Shown here one piece after another: positions 33,646-42,315 of a DNA stretch of 55,794 nt. The translations under genes were made by a program, and so were the position numbers. The stretch is from Verrucomicrobiota bacterium (GTDB taxonomy: Bacteria > Verrucomicrobiota > Verrucomicrobiia > Limisphaerales > J093), in NCBI GenBank assembly GCA_012517065.1, contig JAAYVR010000283.1:1-55794 (forward strand), read 5' to 3'. Every line of letters starts with the position of its first letter. The stretch's first letter is position 1. The notes beneath the pieces are model-generated. The model saw only the letters and a program-made list of their open reading frames with translations, ran no database searches and was not told the origin of the DNA.

Positions 33646-35136
33646 ATGAGAACTCAACATTCCCGTTTGCGAGGGGTTAATTTTGGCGGTTGGCTGGCGA
33701 TTGCATCAGCGGTACTGTGGTTTTCGGGTGTTGAAGCTGCGGCGCCGCCCAAGCTCAAGGTTGATGATTCGGCGTTGCCGGCAGAGTCGCGGCCGACATT
33801 GTCGTTCAGTCACGTGGTCAAGAAGGTCGCGCCGAGCGTTGTGAATATTTACAGCACCAAAACGGTTCGCCAGAATCCTGCGATCTCACCTTTCTTCGAT
33901 GACCCGTTTTTCCGCAGGTTTTTTGGCGTGCCGTTCGAGAGCATCCCGCGCGAGCGGCGTGAGCAGAGCCTTGGCTCGGGTGTGATTGTGACTGAAGACG
34001 GCTACATTTTGACGAACAACCACGTGGTTGAAGGGGCTGACGAGGTCAAGGTGGCGCTTCAAGACGACAAGACGACATACGAGGCCAAGGTTGTGGGCAC
34101 GGACCCTCAGACCGACATTGCGGTTCTCAAGATTGATGGGAAAAAATTTCCGGCGATTACAGTTACTGACAGCGACAAGCTGGAAGTTGGGGATATTGTT
34201 CTTGCGATAGGGAATCCGTTTGGGGTTGGCCAGACAGTGACCATGGGGATAGTGAGTGCCACTGGGCGGGGCGGCATGGGGATAGTTGATTATGAGGATT
34301 TCATTCAGACGGACGCTTCGATTAATCCGGGCAATTCCGGTGGTGCGCTGGTCGATGCAATGGGCCGGCTTGTGGGGATAAACCAATCGATCATCAGCCG
34401 GAGTGGCGGGAATCAGGGCATCGGGTTTTCCGTGCCAATCAACCTTGCGCGGTATGTCATGGAGCGGCTTGTGACCGATGGCAAGGTTACGCGCGGTTAT
34501 CTTGGGGTGATTATACAACCGGTGACGCCGGATTTGGCCAAGGAGTTCAAGTTGCCGGAAAACACCGGCGCGCTTGTGGGTGAAGTGACGCCCGATTCGC
34601 CAGCGCAAGAGGCTGGGCTCAAAGAAGGCGACGTCATCGTCGAGTTCAACGGCAAGAAGGTTACTGACAGCAGACATTTGCGTCTGATGGCTTCACAAAC
34701 GCCTCCGGGGACAAAAGTTCCGGTCAAGGTGCTGCGTGAGGGCAAGGAGCAGACTTTCACGGTGAAACTGGGCGAGCTGGAACCGGAGAAATTGGCGAAA
34801 GCGGGCCGGTCGTCTGGTGGGTTGCGGCGTGAGTCGGCAGCGGACCCGTTGGATGGGGTGACTGTTGATGACCTTGATTCGCGGTCGCGATCGCGGCTGG
34901 GCATTCCGTCCAATGTCAGGGGGGCATTGGTTGTGGAAGTTGATCCAGATTGTCCTGCTGCAGAAGCGGGGCTGCGCCCTGGCGACGTGATCATCGAAAT
35001 CAACCGTCAACGCATCACCAACGCTGACGAAGCCATTGCAGCAAGCGAGAAGGTAAAGGGCGATCGTGTGCTGTTGCGTGTGTACAGTGGCGGTGGAAGC
35101 CGGTACATCGTTATCAACGCCGCCAAACGTCGTTGA
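33646..35136 (+). CDS. HtrA/DegP (Do-like) periplasmic serine protease
   Basis: 496 residues from the ATG at 33646 (alternative 33586, 20 residues longer). Signal peptide about 1-32 (FGGWLAIASAVLWFSGVEAAA). The trypsin-like triad is in TNNHVVEG (H126), TDIAVLKI (D157) and NPGNSGGAL (S231). Two PDZ domains follow (GYLGVIIQ... from about 275 and LGIPSNVRGALVVEV... from about 405). It degrades or refolds misfolded envelope proteins. The gene lies 204 bases after hsp20 and 103 before clpB, all on the plus strand. Confidence 0.95.
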   Translation: MRTQHSRLRGVNFGGWLAIASAVLWFSGVEAAAPPKLKVDDSALPAESRPTLSFSHVVKKVAPSVVNIYSTKTVRQNPAISPFFDDPFFRRFFGVPFESIPRERREQSLGSGVIVTEDGYILTNNHVVEGADEVKVALQDDKTTYEAKVVGTDPQTDIAVLKIDGKKFPAITVTDSDKLEVGDIVLAIGNPFGVGQTVTMGIVSATGRGGMGIVDYEDFIQTDASINPGNSGGALVDAMGRLVGINQSIISRSGGNQGIGFSVPINLARYVMERLVTDGKVTRGYLGVIIQPVTPDLAKEFKLPENTGALVGEVTPDSPAQEAGLKEGDVIVEFNGKKVTDSRHLRLMASQTPPGTKVPVKVLREGKEQTFTVKLGELEPEKLAKAGRSSGGLRRESAADPLDGVTVDDLDSRSRSRLGIPSNVRGALVVEVDPDCPAAEAGLRPGDVIIEINRQRITNADEAIAASEKVKGDRVLLRVYSGGGSRYIVINAAKRR

Positions 35137-35166
35137 TCAATTATCGGTCATATCTCAACACGATCA

Positions 35167-35200
35167 CCGGCCGGGTTGCCATGGCGGTGCGCCCGGCCGG
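35167..35200 (+). other. GC hairpin between htrA and clpB
   Basis: CCGGCCGGG and CCCGGCCGG, 9 bp perfect stem with a 16-base loop, no T-run. It could stabilise the htrA message end or lie in the clpB leader. Confidence 0.5.
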
Positions 35201-35239
35201 CCGCGGCCTGACTGCCACTCCCTTTGAAAAGATTCCGGC

Positions 35240-37876
35240 ATGGACCTGAACAAGTTCACAGAAAAATCCCAGGAAGCACTGGTTGAAGCCCAAAACATCG
35301 CAAGCAGAAACCAGCATCAGGCTGCTGATGTCGAGCACCTGTTGATGGCTCTGTTGGAGCAAGAGGGCGGGTTGATCCCGCGCCTGTTCGAGAAAGCCAG
35401 AGTTTCGCCAGAGCTACTCAAGACCAAGATCGAGGAGGAACTGGCCCGAATACCGCGTGTGTCGGGCGGCGACACGACAGCGCAAGGAGTTTACGTAACG
35501 CAGCGGCTCAACAAGCTGCTGGTTCACGCCCTTGACCATGCCAAGAAACTCAAAGACGAGTATGTCTCTGTGGAACACCTCGTGCTGGCCATGTTCGACG
35601 AGTCCCACACGACAGGCGTGGGAAAGGTGTTTGGCAAGCTCGGGGTGCGCAAGGAGGATTTCCTCAAGGCGCTCACTGAAGTGCGCGGCAACCAGCGCGT
35701 CACCAGTGCGAACCCCGAGGCAACGTACGAGGCTCTCGAGAAATACGGGCGCGACCTGACACGGCTGGCGAGCCAGAACAAGCTCGATCCCGTGATAGGG
35801 CGCGACATGGAAATTCGCAGGTGCATCCAGGTACTTTCGCGTCGCACAAAGAACAATCCTGTCCTGATTGGCGAGCCTGGCGTTGGGAAAACAGCGATCG
35901 TGGAAGGTTTGGCAAGGCGCATTGTGGCGGGGGATGTGCCGGACAGTTTGCGTGACAAGCGGATTGTTGCGCTTGATCTTGGCGCGCTTATCGCGGGCGC
36001 CAAATACAGGGGCGAGTTTGAAGAGCGGCTGAAGGCTGTTTTGCAGGAAGTGACCAAGGCCCAGGGCCGCATCGTCCTGTTCATAGACGAAATCCATACC
36101 GTGGTTGGCGCTGGCAAGGCGGAAGGCGCGATGGACGCGGGCAACATGCTGAAACCAATGCTAGCTCGCGGTGAACTACATTGCATCGGCGCCACAACGC
36201 TCGATGAGTACAGAAAGTACATCGAAAAAGATGCTGCCCTCGAGCGCCGTTTCCAGCCGGTCATGGTCAACGAGCCGAGTGTTGAGGACACAATCTCGAT
36301 CTTGCGCGGGTTGCGCGAACGCTACGAGCTTCATCACAAGGTCCGAATCCAGGATGCGGCGCTTGTCGCTGCGGCTCAGCTTTCGCACAGGTACATTTCG
36401 GATCGGTTCCTTCCCGACAAGGCAATAGACCTTGTCGATGAAGCAGCGGCCAAGCTCCGAACCGAGATGGAATCGATGCCGGAAGAACTCGAACAACTCG
36501 AACGCCGCGTCACGCAGTTCGAGATCGAACGGGAAGCGCTCAAGAAAGAAAAAGATCAGGCCAGCAAAGAACGTCTTGCTGCCCTCGAAAAAGAGCTTGC
36601 CAACCTCAAGAACGAGCGCGATGCGCTCAAAGCTCAGTGGGAATCCGAGAAAAGCGCTGTCGAGGAAATCCAGAAACTTCGCGAGGCAATCGAGTTGGCG
36701 CGGACCGAGATGGAAAAAGCGCGGCGACAAAACGATCTTTCGCGCGTGGCGGAGTATCAATACGGCAGAATTCCCGCCCTCGAAAAGCAGCTCAAAGAAC
36801 TCGAAGCCAAAGCAGCCAATGCCGCCAAGAACGGCCGCAGGCTTTTGCAGGAAGAGGTCACTGCCGAGGAAATCGCCGAGGTGATTTCGCGCTGGACCGG
36901 AATCCCGGTCGCGCGGCTTATGGAGGGCGAAAAAGAAAAGCTGCTTCGCCTTGACGAGATACTTCACCAGCGTGTGATTGGGCAGGACGAAGCTGTGAAG
37001 GCTGTTGCTGACGCTGTTATTCGGGCGCGCAGCGGGCTAAAGGACCCGAAACGTCCGATTGGCTCATTCATTTTCCTTGGGCCTACGGGCGTTGGCAAAA
37101 CGGAGCTGGCGCGTGCGCTGGCGGAAGCTCTGTTCGACACCGAGGACAACATTGTCCGGATCGACATGAGCGAATACATGGAAAAGCACGCGGTAGCGCG
37201 GCTGATAGGCGCGCCCCCGGGCTACGTCGGATACGAAGAGGGCGGCCAGCTCACCGAGGCTGTCAGGCGCAAGCCATATACTGTCATTCTCTTCGACGAA
37301 ATCGAGAAGGCGCATCACGACGTTTTCAATGTTCTTCTGCAGATTCTCGACGATGGCCGGCTTACTGACAGCCACGGGCGGACCGTGGATTTCAAGAACA
37401 CGCTGATCATCATGACCAGCAACATTGGCAGTCCGCACCTTATCGAGAATGCCAGCCAATCGGGCCAGATCGCCGACAATATCCGCACCAAGGTGTTGTC
37501 CGAGCTCAGAGCGCATTTCCGGCCCGAGTTCCTGAATCGCGTGGACGAGATCGTGCTTTTCAAGCCGCTGACACTTTCGGAGATAGAGCAGATTGTCGAA
37601 CTCCAGTTGAAACTCTTGCGGGCGCGGCTTGCGGACCGGCACATTGAGCTGGTTCTGACAGAAGCCGCGAAGGAACATATCGCGCGTGAAGGGTACGATC
37701 CGGTTTACGGCGCCCGGCCGCTCAAGCGGTTCATTCAACGCAACCTCGAAACCAGTCTGTCAAGGAAACTGCTTGCGGGCGAGATTACCGACAACAGCCG
37801 CGTGACGGTTGACGTGCGCAGAGGAGAGCTTGTTTTCACCACCGAAAGAATCGGAAAGCAACCAGGTGCAAAGTAA
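35240..37876 (+). CDS. clpB: ATP-dependent disaggregase ClpB
   Basis: 878 residues, standard for ClpB. Double Clp-N domain (1-145), NBD1 with Walker A GEPGVGKT (211-218) and FIDEIH, the coiled-coil M domain (about 408-535, full length with [12 protein letters not shown]), and NBD2 with GPTGVGKT (614-621), the pore loop [12 protein letters not shown] and the D2 C-terminal domain. There is no IGL/F loop for ClpP, so it is a disaggregase rather than a ClpA/C unfoldase, and the full M domain argues against ClpG/ClpK. It works with DnaK and small heat-shock proteins. It probably starts a transcription unit running to the MgtE gene. Confidence 0.97.
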   Translation: MDLNKFTEKSQEALVEAQNIASRNQHQAADVEHLLMALLEQEGGLIPRLFEKARVSPELLKTKIEEELARIPRVSGGDTTAQGVYVTQRLNKLLVHALDHAKKLKDEYVSVEHLVLAMFDESHTTGVGKVFGKLGVRKEDFLKALTEVRGNQRVTSANPEATYEALEKYGRDLTRLASQNKLDPVIGRDMEIRRCIQVLSRRTKNNPVLIGEPGVGKTAIVEGLARRIVAGDVPDSLRDKRIVALDLGALIAGAKYRGEFEERLKAVLQEVTKAQGRIVLFIDEIHTVVGAGKAEGAMDAGNMLKPMLARGELHCIGATTLDEYRKYIEKDAALERRFQPVMVNEPSVEDTISILRGLRERYELHHKVRIQDAALVAAAQLSHRYISDRFLPDKAIDLVDEAAAKLRTEMESMPEELEQLERRVTQFEIEREALKKEKDQASKERLAALEKELANLKNERDALKAQWESEKSAVEEIQKLREAIELARTEMEKARRQNDLSRVAEYQYGRIPALEKQLKELEAKAANAAKNGRRLLQEEVTAEEIAEVISRWTGIPVARLMEGEKEKLLRLDEILHQRVIGQDEAVKAVADAVIRARSGLKDPKRPIGSFIFLGPTGVGKTELARALAEALFDTEDNIVRIDMSEYMEKHAVARLIGAPPGYVGYEEGGQLTEAVRRKPYTVILFDEIEKAHHDVFNVLLQILDDGRLTDSHGRTVDFKNTLIIMTSNIGSPHLIENASQSGQIADNIRTKVLSELRAHFRPEFLNRVDEIVLFKPLTLSEIEQIVELQLKLLRARLADRHIELVLTEAAKEHIAREGYDPVYGARPLKRFIQRNLETSLSRKLLAGEITDNSRVTVDVRRGELVFTTERIGKQPGAK

Positions 37877-37938
37877 CGCTCATCCTCAAAGACACATGAT
37901 GCTGTTTCTCAGAAAGCCAAACATTCTTAGCAAAGCAT

Positions 37939-38430
37939 ATGAAAACTCCAAAGTTACTGATCGTTACTGACCTCGGTCTGTTGCGTGCCTACCGCCGCGA
38001 GCTCACTCCCATGGGCACACCAAGGCTCGAGCTGCTTGAAGAAACCCGTTTCGAAGATGCCCACGTGCGCGTGAAAGACAAGGTCACCGATTTTGCAGGC
38101 AGGCGCGGAGCCAGCGCCGGCAGCCATGTTGGCACTACGCTCGCAGATTCACACAACCTGGAACTTGAAATCCGGCGCCGACTTATCAGGAAGATCGCCG
38201 CCCAGATCAAATCCCTGATTCAGCGCACAAATGACCTCGGAGTTTGGCTCGCCGCTCCAAAAGAGATCAATCATCTCATTCTGGATGAATTGCCGCAGAG
38301 CCTGCGTCCGCGCATCGAGGTTAATCTCGCGCGCGATCTTGCAAAGGCCGACAAGTGCGAGTTGCTCAAGAGTTTCCCGCGCCCGGAGGTCGAGCTCAAG
38401 GAATTCCAAATATCAGGCTCACGCGCCTGA
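37939..38430 (+). CDS. Host-attachment-protein family (baeRF-like) protein
   Basis: 163 residues. It opens with a beta strand LLIVTDLGLLRAYR, has a basic/acidic middle with DFAGRRGASAGSHVGTTLADSHNLELEIRRR, and ends with WLAAPKEINHLILDELPQSLRPRIEVNLARDLAKADKCELLKSF, the signature of the Host_attach family. These proteins are related to archaeal peptide release factor-like domains. The name comes from a plant-associated Agrobacterium protein and the molecular role is unknown. It is repeatedly found next to Hsp20 and stress genes, as here. Located 62 bases after clpB and 36 before the site-2 protease. Confidence 0.75.
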   Translation: MKTPKLLIVTDLGLLRAYRRELTPMGTPRLELLEETRFEDAHVRVKDKVTDFAGRRGASAGSHVGTTLADSHNLELEIRRRLIRKIAAQIKSLIQRTNDLGVWLAAPKEINHLILDELPQSLRPRIEVNLARDLAKADKCELLKSFPRPEVELKEFQISGSRA

Positions 38431-38466
38431 AGACAGGGTCAGCTCACACAACAGAGTGCTTTCACC

Positions 38467-39582
38467 ATGCGCTGGTCAATCAGAATTGCACGTGTCGCAG
38501 GCATCGACGTCAAACTTCACCTGACGTTTCTCCTGTTTCTTGCCTGGATAGGGTTCAGCTACTACCAACGGGGTGGAAGCGCTGCCGCCGTTGAAGGGAC
38601 TGTTTTTATACTGGCGATATTCGGCTGTGTGCTGCTCCACGAATTCGGCCATGCGATGGCAGCCCGGCATTTTGGGATCAAAACTCCGGACATAACTCTG
38701 CTGCCGATCGGCGGTGTGGCAAGGCTGCAGCGCATGCCTGACAAACCCCACCAAGAATTGATTGTCGCGATCGCCGGTCCTCTGGTCAACGCCGTCATTG
38801 CAGCAGTCCTGATTCTGTTCCTTGGACAGCAGATGAGCTTTGGCAGCCTGCAATATCTGAATCAACCTGGCGTTGGGTTGCTCGCGAAACTGGTCCCGAT
38901 CAACCTTACCTTGCTATTCTTCAACCTGATTCCGGCCTTTCCGATGGACGGTGGTCGAATGCTGCGGGCGATACTGGCAATGCGGCTGCCGTATTCGCGC
39001 GCCACTCACATCGCAGCATCGGTGGGCCAGGCGCTTGCTTTTGTCTTCGGATTTCTCGGTCTGCTCTACAACCCGATGCTGATCTTCATAGCCTTCTTTG
39101 TGTTCCTTGGGGCTCAACAGGAGGCTGCTGTCGCTCAAATGAAGGACATCAGCACGGGGTTGCCGGTCTCGGAAGCCATGATGACACATTTGATGAGGCT
39201 TACGCCTGGCGCGCGACTCGACGATGCGGTCGAGGCTCTTCTGCGCACGGCGCAGCATGAATTCCCGGTCGTGGATGCCGATGACCGGGTGGTTGGGGTG
39301 CTCACGCGCGATGACATGATAGCTGCGCTCAAACGGTTTGGGCCGCAAGCACCTGTTGCTGATTTCATGCGACGTGATCTGCCGGTGGTTTCGGCGTTCG
39401 ATCCGTTCGAGCAGGCGTTCCGGCAGATGCAGGATTGCGCGTGTCCTGCATTGCCGGTTGTGGATTCCAACGGCAGGTTCGTTGGCTTGATCACGCCGGA
39501 GAACGTTGGCGAAATGCTTTTGGTTCGGTCGCTGCAGCCCAAATTTGATGTTCCTGTTTGGAAACGCGCGGCTGCGGCCTGA
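38467..39582 (+). CDS. Site-2 protease (M50) with C-terminal CBS pair
   Basis: 371 residues. The zinc site HEFGH (58-62) lies in the first core helix, the second motif NLIPAFPMDGGRML (D161) in a later helix, and about six membrane segments are seen to residue 215. Two CBS domains follow (about 233-290 and 297-355: VVDADDRVVGVLTRDDMIAAL, VVDSNGRFVGLITPENVGEML). Such S2P-CBS proteases cleave within the membrane, often releasing anti-sigma factors or pro-proteins. CBS pairs bind adenine nucleotides and could gate activity by energy charge. Its substrate is unknown. It is followed after 41 bases by a rhomboid protease. Confidence 0.92.
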   Translation: MRWSIRIARVAGIDVKLHLTFLLFLAWIGFSYYQRGGSAAAVEGTVFILAIFGCVLLHEFGHAMAARHFGIKTPDITLLPIGGVARLQRMPDKPHQELIVAIAGPLVNAVIAAVLILFLGQQMSFGSLQYLNQPGVGLLAKLVPINLTLLFFNLIPAFPMDGGRMLRAILAMRLPYSRATHIAASVGQALAFVFGFLGLLYNPMLIFIAFFVFLGAQQEAAVAQMKDISTGLPVSEAMMTHLMRLTPGARLDDAVEALLRTAQHEFPVVDADDRVVGVLTRDDMIAALKRFGPQAPVADFMRRDLPVVSAFDPFEQAFRQMQDCACPALPVVDSNGRFVGLITPENVGEMLLVRSLQPKFDVPVWKRAAAA

Positions 39583-39623
39583 CAAAAGGCTCGATCGAGA
39601 CAGACGCATTCTGTTGACACAAA

Positions 39624-40337
39624 ATGCTCCCAATCCGCGATGACATACCAAGTCGGCGTTTCCCGATAATCACAACGGGCATAATCGCACTAAACATCCT
39701 CGTCTTTCTCTGGGAACTGAGCCTCGGCACAAAACTCCAGGACGCGATTTTGATGCTTGGGATCATTCCGGTCCGTTACACCGATGAGCAGGTGGCGGCG
39801 CTTTTTGGCTGGCGCGAGCAGATTACGCCCTTTTTCAGCTCGATGTTTTTGCACGGCGGCTGGACACATTTGCTGGGCAACATGTGGACGCTTTGGATAT
39901 TCGGCGACAATGTCGAAGACCGTCTGGGTCATGCGCGGTACCTGGTTTTTTACCTTGTTGGCGGTGTGGTTGCAGCCCTGCTGCACATCTTCACGAATCT
40001 TGGTTCGACCATTCCGACTATTGGTGCAAGCGGTGCGATTGCCGCTGTGATGGGCGCCTACTTTCGCCTCTATCCGCACGCGCGAATAGAAATGATTGTT
40101 CCACCCTTTATCTTTGGGCCGCTTTTTGTTGTGCCAGCCGTGGTTTTTCTTGGTTGGTGGTTTATTTTGCAGTTTTTCAATGGCACGCTGAGTCTGGTGG
40201 CGGTTCCGAGTTCGGTGGGCGGCATCGCGTGGTGGGCGCACATCGGCGGGTTTGTGTTTGGGGCGATGCTGTGCAGCATAGTCAAGGTCAAGCGATTCTA
40301 TCGTCGCCACTACGAGGACGAAGACATGCCGTGGTGA
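39624..40337 (+). CDS. Rhomboid family intramembrane serine protease
   Basis: 237 residues with about six or seven membrane segments. The HGGWTHLLGNM loop (77-87), catalytic Ser136 in GASGA and catalytic His206 in AHIGGF form a complete active site. Rhomboids cut membrane helices near the periplasmic side. It sits between a CBS-regulated site-2 protease and a CBS-containing MgtE homologue, so the three may form an envelope quality-control unit. Confidence 0.94.
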   Translation: MLPIRDDIPSRRFPIITTGIIALNILVFLWELSLGTKLQDAILMLGIIPVRYTDEQVAALFGWREQITPFFSSMFLHGGWTHLLGNMWTLWIFGDNVEDRLGHARYLVFYLVGGVVAALLHIFTNLGSTIPTIGASGAIAAVMGAYFRLYPHARIEMIVPPFIFGPLFVVPAVVFLGWWFILQFFNGTLSLVAVPSSVGGIAWWAHIGGFVFGAMLCSIVKVKRFYRRHYEDEDMPW

Positions 40338-40415
40338 CCGGCTTCCAGGCTCGAAGTTTCGAAGTCCGACAGGCTGAACTACCCTTTTTCGAACAGCCTG
40401 TTAGATTTGGCGCCG

Positions 40416-41399
40416 ATGGCGAAGCAACCGGAGCATTTCAAGGAGCCAGTGTTGTCCGTCGTGAGGAAGGATGCGACAACGCTCAGGCACGATCTCACCA
40501 TCCAGCAAGCGCTGGATGTCATCCGTCGCGAAGGCGCCGGTGAAAAGATCGTCTATTTTTACGTGGTTGACGAGGGCGCGCGGTTGGTCGGCGTTTTGCC
40601 GACAAGGCGGCTGTTAACCGCGCCTTTGGACCAGAGAATCTCCGACGTGATGATCAGGCGTGTTGTTGCGATACCGCACACGGCAAGCGTGTTGGAAGCG
40701 TGCGAAGCGTTCATCATGCACCGGTTCCTGGCCTTCCCGGTCGTCGATGAGCAAAAGAGAATCCTCGGCGTTGTGGATGTCAACCTGCTTACTGAAGAGG
40801 CATTTGACCTTGCCGAACGGGAGCAGACCGACGCGCTGTTCGAGTCAATCGGTTTTCGGATTTCCCAGGTTCGAGGTGCCTCGCCTGTTCGGGCTTTCAG
40901 GTTCCGATTCCCATGGCTGTTGGCGACAATCGGCAGCGGCACGATCTGCGCTTTGCTGGCCGGCGCTTACGAGCTGACGTTGGCCAAGAGCTTGGTGCTT
41001 GCGTTCTTTTTGACTCTTGTTTTGGGGTTGGGCGAGAGTGTGAGCATGCAATCGATGACAGTTGCTATTCAAGCGCTTCGGGCAAAGCAGCCGACTCTGC
41101 GCTGGTACTTCGAATCGCTGAAACGTGAATTGGGCACCGGGATTCTTCTTGCGACAGCTTGTGGTGTTGTGGTTGGGGCGGTGGCATGGATTTGGCAGAA
41201 ACACGGCGCTGCCGCGGTGACAGTCGGCGGGGGGATATGGTTGTCCTTGTGCGCGGCGTGTTGTCTTGGCCTGAGCGTGCCAACGCTGTTGCACGCGTTG
41301 AAGCTCGATCCCAAGATTGCAGCCGGTCCGGTTACGCTCGCATTGGCTGACATAATCACATTGCTGGCGTATTTCGGCATCGCGGCGCGCCTCCTGTAA
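40416..41399 (+). CDS. MgtE-like magnesium transporter lacking the N domain
   Basis: 327 residues from the ATG at 40416 (TTG at 40407 is possible). Two CBS domains (about 15-135, with FYVVDEGARLVGVLPTRRLL and FPVVDEQKRILGVVDVNLL) precede a linker helix and five membrane segments ending in DPKIAAGPVTLALADIITLLAYFGIA, which keeps the Asp of the MgtE pore. The superhelical MgtE_N domain (about 120 residues) that senses Mg2+ is absent. It may therefore be constitutively open, or gated only through the CBS pair. ClpB, the ABC ATPase and other neighbours need Mg-ATP, but any link is speculation. Confidence 0.85.
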   Translation: MAKQPEHFKEPVLSVVRKDATTLRHDLTIQQALDVIRREGAGEKIVYFYVVDEGARLVGVLPTRRLLTAPLDQRISDVMIRRVVAIPHTASVLEACEAFIMHRFLAFPVVDEQKRILGVVDVNLLTEEAFDLAEREQTDALFESIGFRISQVRGASPVRAFRFRFPWLLATIGSGTICALLAGAYELTLAKSLVLAFFLTLVLGLGESVSMQSMTVAIQALRAKQPTLRWYFESLKRELGTGILLATACGVVVGAVAWIWQKHGAAAVTVGGGIWLSLCAACCLGLSVPTLLHALKLDPKIAAGPVTLALADIITLLAYFGIAARLL

Positions 41400-41580
41400 A
41401 TTCGCGGTTATGACGAGCTTTGCAGCGCTCCTGCCTTGCCTTGCATTATTCCGACAATGGGGCATCTTTTCCCACGCGGCCAGCAATTGGTTTGCTGATG
41501 CCGTTGTGCGGACACCGCGCATGAGCGAGCATGTGGCCTGAGAAATCATGCAAGATTGATTGCCGCAAGTGTTGGAAACT

Positions 41581-42303
41581 ATGATTGGAATGATGCTGAT
41601 AGACCCGTTCTGGTGGCTGATGGTGCCCGGTCTTTTGCTGGGTATCTACGCACAAATCAGGCTCAGTTCGGCTTACGGCCGCTACATAAGGCAACCGGCC
41701 GAATCAGGCCTTTCAGGTGCCGAGGCTGCCCGCATGCTGTTGGACAGCGCCGGATTACAGGATGTTCCAGTGGCGATGGTGCCGGGCGAACTCACCGACC
41801 ATTACGACCCGGTGAAACGAGCGCTGTTCTTGTCAGAGGCAAACTTTCGCGGACGGTCAATCGCCGCGTTGGGTGTGGCGGCTCATGAAGCCGGACACGC
41901 ATTGCAGCACAAAGCCGCTTATGCGCCGCTGCAGATTCGAATGATGCTTGTGCCGGCCACAAACTTCGCCAGCAAAGCCGCATTCCTGATCCTCGGAGTT
42001 GGGTTCATGCTGACGGCGATCGGTTTTCTCAGTGTTGGCCTGTTCGCAAAGATACTGCCCTTGGCGATTGGGGCGTATGCGGTCGTGACCTTGTTTCAAC
42101 TGGTGACTTTGCCGGTCGAGTACGACGCAAGTCGGCGCGCCCGGGAACACCTTGTCAGGGCCAGGGTGATAAGCGGACGGGAGGTTGGCGCGGTGCAGGA
42201 CGTGTTGAACGCTGCGGCGCTCACGTATGTGGCGGCGCTGGTGACCGCCGTGCTCGAATTGCTTCGGCTTATAATGATCGCCCGCAGCTTGGACGATCGC
42301 TGA
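41581..42303 (+). CDS. YugP-type zinc metallopeptidase
   Basis: 240 residues from the ATG at 41581 (TTG at 41560 possible). One N-terminal membrane segment (DPFWWLMVPGLLLGIYA), the DHYDPVKRALFLSE segment, the zinc motif HEAGHALQH, then two or more hydrophobic helices and a C-terminal ATYVAAL..LLRLI segment: the whole pattern is that of Zn_peptidase_2 (YugP) proteins. Substrates are not established. It is the fourth membrane-associated or envelope protease in this run. Confidence 0.92.
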   Translation: MIGMMLIDPFWWLMVPGLLLGIYAQIRLSSAYGRYIRQPAESGLSGAEAARMLLDSAGLQDVPVAMVPGELTDHYDPVKRALFLSEANFRGRSIAALGVAAHEAGHALQHKAAYAPLQIRMMLVPATNFASKAAFLILGVGFMLTAIGFLSVGLFAKILPLAIGAYAVVTLFQLVTLPVEYDASRRAREHLVRARVISGREVGAVQDVLNAAALTYVAALVTAVLELLRLIMIARSLDDR

Positions 42304-42315
42304 GACCGGGGAACC

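Noticed and set aside
35167-35200. Hairpin between htrA and clpB considered as a terminator
   Set aside because: No T-run follows, so only a stem is claimed.
35240-37876. ClpB considered as ClpG/ClpK of the stress-tolerance loci
   Set aside because: It has the standard length, double Clp-N and full M domain of ClpB, without the ClpG-type N-terminal extension.
41410-41541. 43-codon frame between the MgtE and YugP genes
   Set aside because: No ribosome-binding site, family pattern or context to support it.
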